This document shows positions 1-5,516 of a DNA stretch of 11,542 nt, piece by piece. Position 1 is the stretch's first letter, and every line of letters starts with the position of its first letter. Source of the stretch: Sporomusa sp. (GTDB lineage Bacteria; Bacillota_C; Negativicutes; Sporomusales; Sporomusaceae); assembly GCA_029256645.1 (NCBI GenBank), contig JAQSXM010000063.1, positions 1 through 11,542 of the forward strand, written 5' to 3'. The notes under the pieces are model-generated. The model worked only from the letters and a program-made list of their open reading frames with translations. It was not told the origin of the DNA and made no database searches. The translations under genes and the position numbers were made by a program.

Positions 1-1
1 T

Positions 2-112
2 GCTTTGAGCATCGTCTTTATATTGCTGGCTACAGCCTGCGGCTCAAACCAAAATGCGACCAGAACTTCGCCGGTTCAGACCGGTTCAACAGCATATCCC
101 ACCACCCGCTAG
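2..112 (+). CDS. 5' fragment of a lipoprotein, probably an ABC transporter substrate-binding protein (broken)
   Basis: This reading frame enters from the left edge and stops at TAG 110-112. It reads as a lipoprotein signal peptide: a hydrophobic run LSIVFILLATAC with a lipobox-like cysteine (codon 38-40), then a polar low-complexity linker (GSNQNATRTSPVQTGS) and AYPTT. That is how siderophore/corrinoid substrate-binding proteins begin before the first strand of the mature domain. The expected domain is missing: after AYPTT the DNA becomes the C-terminal part of the permease on the other strand, and the frame stops one codon later. Most likely this is the start of a periplasmic binding-protein gene cut by a rearrangement or by an assembly/amplification chimera. 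The start codon lies outside the window. The identity is inferred only from the signal peptide and the neighbouring transporter genes. Confidence 0.5.
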   Translation, partial: ALSIVFILLATACGSNQNATRTSPVQTGSTAYPTTR

Positions 113-796
113 GGGGAGCGCCAGGTTATCCCACTTGGCTGCAGCCAGCGACCCCATTGTCCAGAAGGTGACACTGCGCATACCTTCGGCATTGCTGGAG
201 ATATAAATAATAAAATTGGTAAAGGCAATAAATAAAGCACTGGCGATCGAACCGGCCAGCACCATTTTTACGGTAGAGGCCCGTCCGCCGATGCTGGATA
301 AGGTTATTACAAACAGTGAGGCCCCCAAAGCACCCATAAAAGCCCATACGGCTGTACCTAAGCCAAACAGCATCCCGGCTAAGCCGCCAAGCAGGATGGA
401 AAAAGTTGCACCAAGCGACGCTCCTGCAGATATTCCCAGGATGTAAGGCTCTGCCAGGGGATTTTGCACGGCTGCCTGCATCACTACCCCGCACACCGCC
501 AGCCCTGCACCGACAATGGCTGACATGATCACACGCGGCAGACGGATTTCCCAGATAATATCCATATGAGCTAAAGATGCCTGTTCGGCAATATGATTAA
601 TATTTAAGTGAAATAGCTTGTACAAGATAATACGATAAGCCTCATTGGCTGAAATCTTCGCTGATCCCAGGCTTACCGCAATCAATATGGAGATTAGCGC
701 AATAACAGCTAAAAAAGTTAGCAATAAAACAAAATTTCGCTGTTTTTGAATGATACCGTCAGGTTGAGCTAAAGAGTGCATTTTACTTTGTCCCAT
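86..796 (-). CDS. FecCD-family iron/corrinoid ABC transporter permease, C-terminus lost
   Basis: Inner-membrane permease of an iron-siderophore, heme or cobalamin importer (BtuC/FecCD fold). Visible features are the first membrane helix (LLLTFLAVIALISILIAVSLG), the family stretch IWEIRLPRVIMSAIVGAGLAVCG, then VMQAAVQNPLAEPYILGISAGASLGA, and several further helices. The chosen start is ATG 796, preceded by AGGGAG; an in-frame TTG at 835 would add 13 residues. The product has about 236 residues against roughly 330-350 in the family. It reads correctly to WDNLALPLA and then ends in unrelated GGGICC and a stop, inside sequence that encodes the lipoprotein fragment on the other strand. The last helices are absent, so it is probably non-functional as it stands. 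It lies downstream of the TonB receptor but behind that gene's terminator, and has its own Fur-type box. Confidence 0.85.
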   Translation of the reverse strand: MGQSKMHSLAQPDGIIQKQRNFVLLLTFLAVIALISILIAVSLGSAKISANEAYRIILYKLFHLNINHIAEQASLAHMDIIWEIRLPRVIMSAIVGAGLAVCGVVMQAAVQNPLAEPYILGISAGASLGATFSILLGGLAGMLFGLGTAVWAFMGALGASLFVITLSSIGGRASTVKMVLAGSIASALFIAFTNFIIYISSNAEGMRSVTFWTMGSLAAAKWDNLALPLAGGGICC

Positions 797-861
797 ATAG
801 TTTATATCTCCCTGGCTAAATTCTTGGTTTGTCAAATCCGTACTACCTAATTAAGTGAAAC

Positions 862-881
862 AGATTCTCATTATCATTTTA
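862..881 (-). promoter_or_regulatory. Fur-type box with probable -10 upstream of the permease
   Basis: Read on the minus strand, 876-862 is TGATAATGAGAATCT, which fits the Fur 7-1-7 pattern TGATAATnATTATCA with three mismatches in the right half. A -10-like TAAAAT (881-876) abuts it, so bound Fur would block the promoter. The -35 is poor. It lies about 65 bp upstream of the permease ATG and just downstream of the receptor terminator. Confidence 0.6.
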
Positions 882-926
882 ACCCTTACGCTTCATTTAG
901 GAAATACTATTTTTCATAAATCACTC

Positions 927-974
927 AAAAAACTGACATGCACTGCCCGCTAATGCCACTGAGCAGTGCATGTC
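927..974 (-). terminator. Intrinsic terminator of the TonB receptor gene
   Basis: GACATGCACTGC (935-946) and GCAGTGCATGTC (963-974) form a perfect 12-bp stem with a 16-nt loop. On the minus strand it is followed by a run of six T (932-927). It begins 15 bases after the receptor stop codon and separates the receptor transcript from the permease. Confidence 0.85.
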
Positions 975-989
975 TTGAGAGAATTTCCG

Positions 990-2915
990 TTACATCCGGT
1001 GTTCCATGCCAATAAAGAAGTTGCGTCCTGCCATCGGGTAAGAGCCAGGCTTATACCAAACATTGCCAATTAATTCATAGGCTTCATTTGTTAGGTTGTA
1101 GGCATTTGCATAAATACGGGTAGTTGGAGTGATTTGATAGTTAACAGTCATGTCCATTGTCAGATAAGATTTAGAGGTGAATTTTTCTAAACTGCGGTTG
1201 GTTGCTGCCCGCAGTGTGAGCCCTGCATCCCATTTATCCTGATTGTAGTTAAACCCTAGGTGATAGCCGTTCGGTTGACTGTTTTTGGGATCATCATAAT
1301 AGCCAGTGCTATTGGCGGTAGTTTTTATTTGAGCATATGAGTAACCGGCCGTCACATCCCATTGTGGTGACAATGTCTTGTTTAAGGTAATATCCAGTCC
1401 CTGCCTTTTTTCCCGGTCAACGTTTTCATAATATCCGGGATCAGGAGCCGGCCAGAATGATTTCCATTGTATTGCATTTTTCAGATGGCTGCTATATACA
1501 CTGGTTTGCAGTTTTGTACCATCGCCCAGTTCAGTATTAAGCCCAATTGTGACTGTATTGCCTTCCTCCGGCTTAAGGTCCGGATTGCCGACCCAATAGA
1601 TTGTATTGCTGAATAGCTGCGCAACCGTTGGGTTTCGGACATATTGTCCCCAGGAGGCGTAAATGTTAGTGGTTGCGTTAATTTCCCGGTTTATCGACAA
1701 GCGTGAGGTTGTATTATCGCCAACAATGCTTTGATCATCATAGCGGGTGCCAACGGTAAGCAGCCATTTGCTGGGGAGACGCCAGCTGTTTTCCAGAAAA
1801 ACAGATTTAGTGGAAACACCCCTGTTAATAGTGTCTTGATCATCCAAATGCTCTTTAAGCCAGCTTGCGCCGCCCACCAGGGTCTGCTTTTCACTTAGCT
1901 TCCAGTTTTGCTGCCATTCGACCCCATTGGCGTAGAGGTCATAGCTATATGGGCTAACCCCATCTGTTTTTACCAATGATTTATAAAGTGTTCCGGTTGA
2001 CGTGTTGCGATAAACCCGTACAAAATTGCCTGCTCCGCTGTCTTGGTTCCAGCGGTAGGTTAATGCAATATTGTTGCTCGTAAGATCCTGCCGTCCTTCT
2101 AGATTTGCAGCATTGCCATCCTCCATCAATGCTGCGCCAAAGCCTGTCTGATCATTTGTATGCTCCCATTGAAAGGAGATATCCTTACCGTTGCCTAGTT
2201 CTTTATCAAGACGCAGAGTCATTAAGTCCTGGTCCAGCTGACTTGCAGCATGTGTTTTGTTTTTTCCTGTATTTGCCTCTTTATATTCGAAATTATCCCG
2301 CTTTTTTTGTTCGGCGGTAAAGAAATAACTGATATCATCTGTTTTGCCTTCTGTGGTGAGATTATAGCGCTTAAAGCCCCAATTGCCAAACTCAGAGGCA
2401 ATTGAAGTACGGTTACCTTCCGCTTTTTTTGTGATAATGTTAACTACCCCGCCGACAGCATCACTGCCATATAGGGATGATCCGGGTCCGCGTAAAATTT
2501 CTATGCGTTCTATATTTTTTACCGATATACCATCAATATTTACTACATGGTCGTTTCCACTAAACATCAGGTGCGGCCAATTCATTTTACGGCCATCAAC
2601 GAGTACTAAGACCCGGTCATCACCATTGAGGACAGGAAATGCACCAAAACTGGTTGAGCCTGTATTGATATTATTATCGCGTAAAACATCCGATATCCGT
2701 GTAAAGCCGCCCTTTTCAATTGTCTCGCCGGTTATGACGGTAACGTTGGCTGCAACTTCTGTTGCTTTTACAGGAATACGGTTGGCAGTGACAACATATT
2801 CATCAAAATTATATTCCGGTTCGGCCTCCTCTGCCGAAGCCAGTCCGGTCATTCCGAACAGTAATGCACTACTGATTAGTGAGCATAATATTTTCTTCTG
2901 TTTGCTGTTAATCAT
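990..2915 (-). CDS. TonB-dependent outer-membrane receptor, BtuB/CirA-like
   Basis: Outer-membrane gated channel for a ferric-siderophore, heme or corrinoid, powered through TonB. With the start at ATG 2915 (AAGGGG upstream at good spacing; the longer frame from 2945 lacks this) it has 641 residues, normal for the BtuB/CirA group. A 28-residue signal peptide ends at ASA. A TonB-box-like segment DEYVVTA follows. The plug domain (about residues 40-155) contains VLVLVDGRKMN and the hallmark ERIEILRGPGSSLYGSDAVG followed by GVVNIITK. The remainder is alternating aromatic/polar beta-barrel with the late motif NPDLKPEEGNTVTIG. The last residues are FFIGMEHRM, so the usual terminal aromatic residue of the beta-signal is replaced by Met. 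Fur-type control suggests an iron ligand, but the substrate cannot be read from the sequence. Confidence 0.95.
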   Translation of the reverse strand: MINSKQKKILCSLISSALLFGMTGLASAEEAEPEYNFDEYVVTANRIPVKATEVAANVTVITGETIEKGGFTRISDVLRDNNINTGSTSFGAFPVLNGDDRVLVLVDGRKMNWPHLMFSGNDHVVNIDGISVKNIERIEILRGPGSSLYGSDAVGGVVNIITKKAEGNRTSIASEFGNWGFKRYNLTTEGKTDDISYFFTAEQKKRDNFEYKEANTGKNKTHAASQLDQDLMTLRLDKELGNGKDISFQWEHTNDQTGFGAALMEDGNAANLEGRQDLTSNNIALTYRWNQDSGAGNFVRVYRNTSTGTLYKSLVKTDGVSPYSYDLYANGVEWQQNWKLSEKQTLVGGASWLKEHLDDQDTINRGVSTKSVFLENSWRLPSKWLLTVGTRYDDQSIVGDNTTSRLSINREINATTNIYASWGQYVRNPTVAQLFSNTIYWVGNPDLKPEEGNTVTIGLNTELGDGTKLQTSVYSSHLKNAIQWKSFWPAPDPGYYENVDREKRQGLDITLNKTLSPQWDVTAGYSYAQIKTTANSTGYYDDPKNSQPNGYHLGFNYNQDKWDAGLTLRAATNRSLEKFTSKSYLTMDMTVNYQITPTTRIYANAYNLTNEAYELIGNVWYKPGSYPMAGRNFFIGMEHRM

Positions 2916-3017
2916 AATCTTCCCCTTCCCAGATAGGTTGCTCACTGCTTACACACTATAATGTAGCAGTTATTTGCCATTTAGCAATCGATAATTTATC
3001 ATTTATGTATTCTCTGA

Positions 3018-3046
3018 GTATTAATTGACTGATAACAGTCAGTCAA
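3018..3046 (-). promoter_or_regulatory. Palindromic operator, copy A, within a possible second receptor promoter
   Basis: TGACTGATAACAGTCA (3026-3041) is a perfect TGACTG/CAGTCA dyad around 4 bp. On the minus strand a -35-like TTGACT (3046-3041) and a weak -10-like TAATAC (3023-3018), 17 bp apart, flank it, so a bound protein would cover the spacer. The same 16-mer recurs at 3225-3240 with one base changed. The shape resembles operators of TetR-type dimers; that is inference, and no such regulator is in the window. Confidence 0.45.
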
Positions 3047-3054
3047 TAGCGGCA

Positions 3055-3078
3055 TTAATCCATTATTTTTTTATTCAT
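3055..3078 (-). CDS. Possible 7-residue leader peptide (MNKKIMD)
   Basis: A tiny ORF in the receptor leader, ATG 3078-3076 to TAA 3057-3055. It is preceded by a good ribosome binding site: AGGAG with 8 bases before the ATG. It has no recognisable regulatory codons such as a run of one amino acid. It could be a translated upstream ORF that couples ribosome movement to folding of the leader, or a gene remnant, or chance. Confidence 0.3.
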   Translation of the reverse strand: MNKKIMD

Positions 3079-3144
3079 ATCACCACTCCTAACAAATTTG
3101 GCGTTCCCAATCATTTAATTTGCCTAATGGACTTACAAGTAACA

Positions 3145-3165
3145 CCTCAAATTATCATTTTGAGG
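3145..3165. repeat. 7-bp hairpin in the receptor leader
   Basis: CCTCAAA (3145-3151) and TTTGAGG (3159-3165) enclose a 7-base loop. On the minus strand the loop region reads ATGATAAT, a partial Fur half-site. There is no T-run, so it is not a terminator. Confidence 0.4.
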
Positions 3166-3209
3166 GGACTGCAACCATAATAAACCAGGCGCTTTGCATA
3201 AATAGTACG

Positions 3210-3255
3210 GAATAACATTTTATATGACTGACAACAGTCATATAAAATGTTATTC
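3210..3255. repeat. Perfect 20-bp inverted repeat with operator palindrome, copy B
   Basis: Arms 3210-3229 and 3236-3255 are exact reverse complements around the 6-base loop GACAAC. The centre, TGACTGACAACAGTCA (3225-3240), is the second copy of the palindrome at 3026-3041. On the receptor transcript it would form a strong hairpin about 25 nt from the 5' end, without a following T-run. It may be a dimer-binding operator, a 5'-end-stabilising RNA hairpin, or both. Confidence 0.6.
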
Positions 3256-3265
3256 TTATTGAGTT

Positions 3266-3314
3266 TGATAATCATAATCAATAAGAGTATAAGCCCTGCA
3301 AATAAGCAAGTCAA
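3266..3314 (-). promoter_or_regulatory. Receptor promoter with Fur-type box
   Basis: On the minus strand a -35 TTGACT (3314-3309) and a -10 TATACT (3291-3286) are separated by exactly 17 bp, a near-consensus sigma-A promoter. Directly downstream, at the expected transcription start, 3266-3280 is TGATAATCATAATCA, one mismatch from the palindromic Fur 7-1-7 motif. The transcript would begin near 3279. Confidence 0.8.
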
Positions 3315-3452
3315 TACATTAATTAAAATAAGTATTCAAGAATTAATGCAAAGCCTCTGCTGATTTTTTTGCAATACATGAGTGGCCAAAGCATTTGCTC
3401 GATCATACTATGTATTATCTTCTCAGTAACATACAGCAAAGGAGGCCTCCCT

Positions 3453-3560
3453 ATGGGATTTGGTGGATTTGGTGGTCGTGGAGGTTCGAGTTGGATTATC
3501 ATTATTTTAATCATTATCGTGCTGCTCTTTTCATTTGATAATGATTTCAGTTCAAATTAA
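3453..3560 (+). CDS. Small glycine-rich membrane peptide, YjcZ-like
   Basis: A 35-residue peptide with a Gly/Phe-rich head (MGFGGFGGRGG), one hydrophobic segment (WIIIILIIIVLLF) and a short polar acidic tail (SFDNDFSSN). This is the architecture of the YjcZ-type small proteins of spore-forming Firmicutes, which are linked to sporulation but whose role is poorly known. The start is fixed by a textbook AAAGGAGG (3438-3445) 7 bases before ATG 3453; a longer in-frame ORF from 3369 has no such signal. Upstream, CATACTAT near 3400 resembles the -10 of mother-cell sigma factors (SigE/SigK), but I see no matching -35. It is monocistronic, divergent from the receptor, and followed by a terminator. The assignment rests on composition and layout only. 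Confidence 0.6.
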   Translation: MGFGGFGGRGGSSWIIIILIIIVLLFSFDNDFSSN

Positions 3561-3626
3561 TAAGGTTACAACCCATTAAGCACAACTAATCTATAAGTGC
3601 CGCCCGCTAAATAGCTCGGTTGTGTC

Positions 3627-3659
3627 AAAGTCGGCCTGGTTCAGAAGCCGGCTTTTTTT
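3627..3659 (+). terminator. Intrinsic terminator after the YjcZ-like gene
   Basis: AAAGTCGGC (3627-3635) pairs with GCCGGCTTT (3647-3655) across an 11-base loop, with one G-T wobble, and runs into seven T (3653-3659). The rest of the gap up to 3858 has no recognisable gene. It contains a TTGACA near 3738, but no good -10 at the right distance. Confidence 0.75.
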
Positions 3660-3858
3660 CTGTCTAATTACCGGCATTTTAGAGCTAAACAACATAACTA
3701 CTACCTGCCAGGAATGTTTTGCTCTTTTGATATTATTTGACAGAATTATCTGGACGGGGTTGTGTTTCTTCATATTTATAGTTAAAATCACTATTAATGA
3801 GAATACTTTTATTGTGATATAAATTGCAAGCAAAAACGCGGCAAGGGGTGACAATATC

Positions 3859-5370
3859 ATGACGACCAAACTCTCTTTCAGTGCAGCACTGGCTGACCCG
3901 GAGCAACTATCTGTAACCTGGGAACTGATTCCGGGCCGGGGGGCACGGGAAAAGGCGCAGGACCATTTTGTGAAAATGGCTGAACTGGCAGCAAAGGATT
4001 CTAAAATAAATGCTATTACTATTACTGACAATCCTGGCGGTAAATCAGCTATTTTAGCTTATTCAATGGCCCTTGAGGCTAAGCGGCTGGGGATTGATCC
4101 ACTTGTTCACCTTACCAGCAAAGATAAAAACCGGAATGCCCTGGAGAGTGAGTTATATGCCCTGGCCAGGGCTGATATTCAAAACCTGCTGGTTATGACC
4201 GGTGACTATCCAGGCGCAGGGTATGCCGGCAGTGCCAAGCCGGTCTTTGATTTTGACGCAGTGCACGCTCTCCGGATGATAACTAAAATGAATGAAGGCG
4301 CTTACACTAAGCTGCCGGCCACCAATTTTTTTGCCGGAGCCGTCGTTTCACCCTTTAAATCAGCCGAAGCGGAAATCATGGCACAATATTATAAGCTGCA
4401 TAAGAAGATTGACAACGGAGCCCGGTTTATTATCACGCAGTTGGGCTATGATGCCAGAAAGTTTGATGAGTTGAGGAAGTATGTTGACATTAATCATCCT
4501 GCGGTAGCGTTGATCGGTAATATCTTTGTGCTGTCTTTGCCTGTGGCTAAACTGATGAATAAGAACCTGATTCCAGGTTGTGTGGTTACTGATTCGCTGG
4601 TGGACAGGCTGGAGCAAGAGTCGACCGAGAGCAATAAGAAAGAGCTGCAATTGCTCCGTGCTGCCAAGCTGTATGCCGTACTTAAAGGTCTGAAATATAA
4701 TGGCATTAATATTGGCGGCCACGGCCTTGGTTATACTGATGTGCAATATATTATGGAAAAAGGTGAAGAGTTAAGCGGCAACTGGCAGGACATAGCAGCT
4801 GCTGAATTTAACCATCCTCAGGCTGACGGATTCTATTTCTTTGAAAAGGATTCAGCAACCGGTCTTAATACCTGTCAGCCTGTCAACCGCAGTCAAACCG
4901 GTTCGAGCGGTTCTTCATTAAAACAGTCGATGATGGACATGGTGCATGAGGTGGCTTTTGATCACAAGGCGCCCCTTTACCCAATGAACAAAGCAATCGC
5001 TAAATATATTGATAAGTCCTGGCTGAAGAAGCCGTTTACCCTTGCCGAGTATACTACTAAAACAATGACTAACGAATGCCGGTTCTGCGGCGATTGTGCC
5101 ATGCATGAGCTTGGTTTTATCTGCCCGATGTCTCAATGCCCCAAGCAACAGCGTAATGGAGCCTGCGGCGGGAGCCGCGACGGGTGGTGCGAGGTCTATC
5201 CCGGCCAACAAAAATGTATCTACGTAAAGATGTATGAAGGCTTTAAAGGGCAAGGCAAGGAAGAGCGGATGAAGGCTAAATACATGCCGCCCTGCAATTG
5301 GGATTTGCATCGGACCTCTTCCTGGTTAAATTATTTTAATGACAGAGACTATAATAATAATAAAGAGTGA
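3859..5370 (+). CDS. metF: Methylenetetrahydrofolate reductase with fused MetV-type cysteine-rich domain
   Basis: Reduces 5,10-methylene-THF to 5-methyl-THF, feeding methionine synthesis and, in acetogens, the methyl branch of the Wood-Ljungdahl pathway. The N-terminal TIM-barrel domain (about residues 1-300) has TWELIPGRGA with E22 and MTGDYPG with D116, at the places of the catalytic Glu and Asp of E. coli MetF. The C-terminal module (about 395-495) has C407-x2-C410-x2-C413 followed by HELGFICPMSQCPKQQRNGA, CGGSRDGWCEVYPGQQKC and the ending TSSWLNYF. This is the MTHFR_C/MetV family, a separate protein in acetogens such as Moorella. At 503 residues this is a natural MetF-MetV fusion. The MetV part suggests electron input other than plain NADH, perhaps through an Rnf-type or ferredoxin partner that is not in the window. 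The start is ATG 3859 behind AAGGGGTG. It is monocistronic, with a terminator 4 bases after the stop. Confidence 0.93.
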   Translation: MTTKLSFSAALADPEQLSVTWELIPGRGAREKAQDHFVKMAELAAKDSKINAITITDNPGGKSAILAYSMALEAKRLGIDPLVHLTSKDKNRNALESELYALARADIQNLLVMTGDYPGAGYAGSAKPVFDFDAVHALRMITKMNEGAYTKLPATNFFAGAVVSPFKSAEAEIMAQYYKLHKKIDNGARFIITQLGYDARKFDELRKYVDINHPAVALIGNIFVLSLPVAKLMNKNLIPGCVVTDSLVDRLEQESTESNKKELQLLRAAKLYAVLKGLKYNGINIGGHGLGYTDVQYIMEKGEELSGNWQDIAAAEFNHPQADGFYFFEKDSATGLNTCQPVNRSQTGSSGSSLKQSMMDMVHEVAFDHKAPLYPMNKAIAKYIDKSWLKKPFTLAEYTTKTMTNECRFCGDCAMHELGFICPMSQCPKQQRNGACGGSRDGWCEVYPGQQKCIYVKMYEGFKGQGKEERMKAKYMPPCNWDLHRTSSWLNYFNDRDYNNNKE

Positions 5371-5374
5371 ACAG

Positions 5375-5405
5375 ATGCTCCTGCCGCTATGGCGGGAGCA
5401 TTTTT
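5375..5405 (+). terminator. Intrinsic terminator of metF
   Basis: ATGCTCCTGCC (5375-5385) pairs with GGCGGGAGCAT (5391-5401) as an 11-bp stem with one G-T pair and a 5-base loop, followed by a T-run to 5405. Confidence 0.9.
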
Positions 5406-5428
5406 ATAAAAAATCAACCATATTTTTC

Positions 5429-5457
5429 TTGACGCATTTAGGGATAATCGATACAAT
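5429..5457 (+). promoter_or_regulatory. nrdJ promoter
   Basis: TTGACG (5429-5434), a 17-bp spacer and TACAAT (5452-5457) form a near-consensus sigma-A promoter. The -10 lies inside the first NrdR box. The start site would be near 5464, giving a leader of about 50 nt. Confidence 0.85.
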
Positions 5458-5466
5458 ATATTGTAT
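5451..5466. promoter_or_regulatory. NrdR box 1
   Basis: ATACAATATATTGTAT is a perfect palindrome (18 bp with the flanking G and C). It matches the NrdR consensus ACACwATATATwGTGT except for one symmetric base pair. It covers the -10, so bound NrdR (ATP/dATP-sensing repressor) would block polymerase. Confidence 0.88.
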
Positions 5467-5481
5467 CACGATAAATGATAA

Positions 5482-5497
5482 ACACTAAATCTTGTGT
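5482..5497. promoter_or_regulatory. NrdR box 2
   Basis: ACACTAAATCTTGTGT matches 14 of 16 positions of the NrdR consensus. It starts exactly 31 bp after box 1, the three-helical-turn spacing typical of paired NrdR sites. It lies in the untranslated leader, which argues against an nrdJ start at 5475. Confidence 0.85.
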
Positions 5498-5516
5498 TGT
5501 GTCAGGGGGCTATTGT

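Larger units (their letters stand above)
2916..3279 (-). other. Long 5' leader of the TonB receptor transcript
   Basis: From the Fur-controlled promoter (predicted start near 3279) to the receptor ATG is about 365 nt. In transcript order it holds a 20-bp perfect hairpin, a 7-bp hairpin, a 7-codon ORF and a second palindrome, all listed separately. I see no cobalamin-riboswitch core and no larger gene. A second, weaker promoter may lie at 3018-3046. Confidence 0.5.

Noticed and set aside
86..130. Simple frameshift as the cause of permease truncation
   Set aside because: Neither of the other two minus-strand frames continues as a convincing permease for more than a few residues, while the plus strand reads as a clean lipoprotein start. 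A junction explains it better.
2916..3279. Cobalamin riboswitch upstream of the BtuB-like receptor
   Set aside because: No B12-box or conserved core found on the minus strand; the leader has a Fur-type promoter instead.
3591..4031. Open frame of 146 codons on the minus strand over the start of metF
   Set aside because: It overlaps the well-supported metF gene and its upstream terminator. It has no ribosome binding site that I can support and no recognisable domain.
5475..5516. nrdJ start at ATG 5475
   Set aside because: No ribosome binding site, and it would include NrdR box 2. ATG 5517 has AGGGGG at the right distance and a family-like N-terminus.
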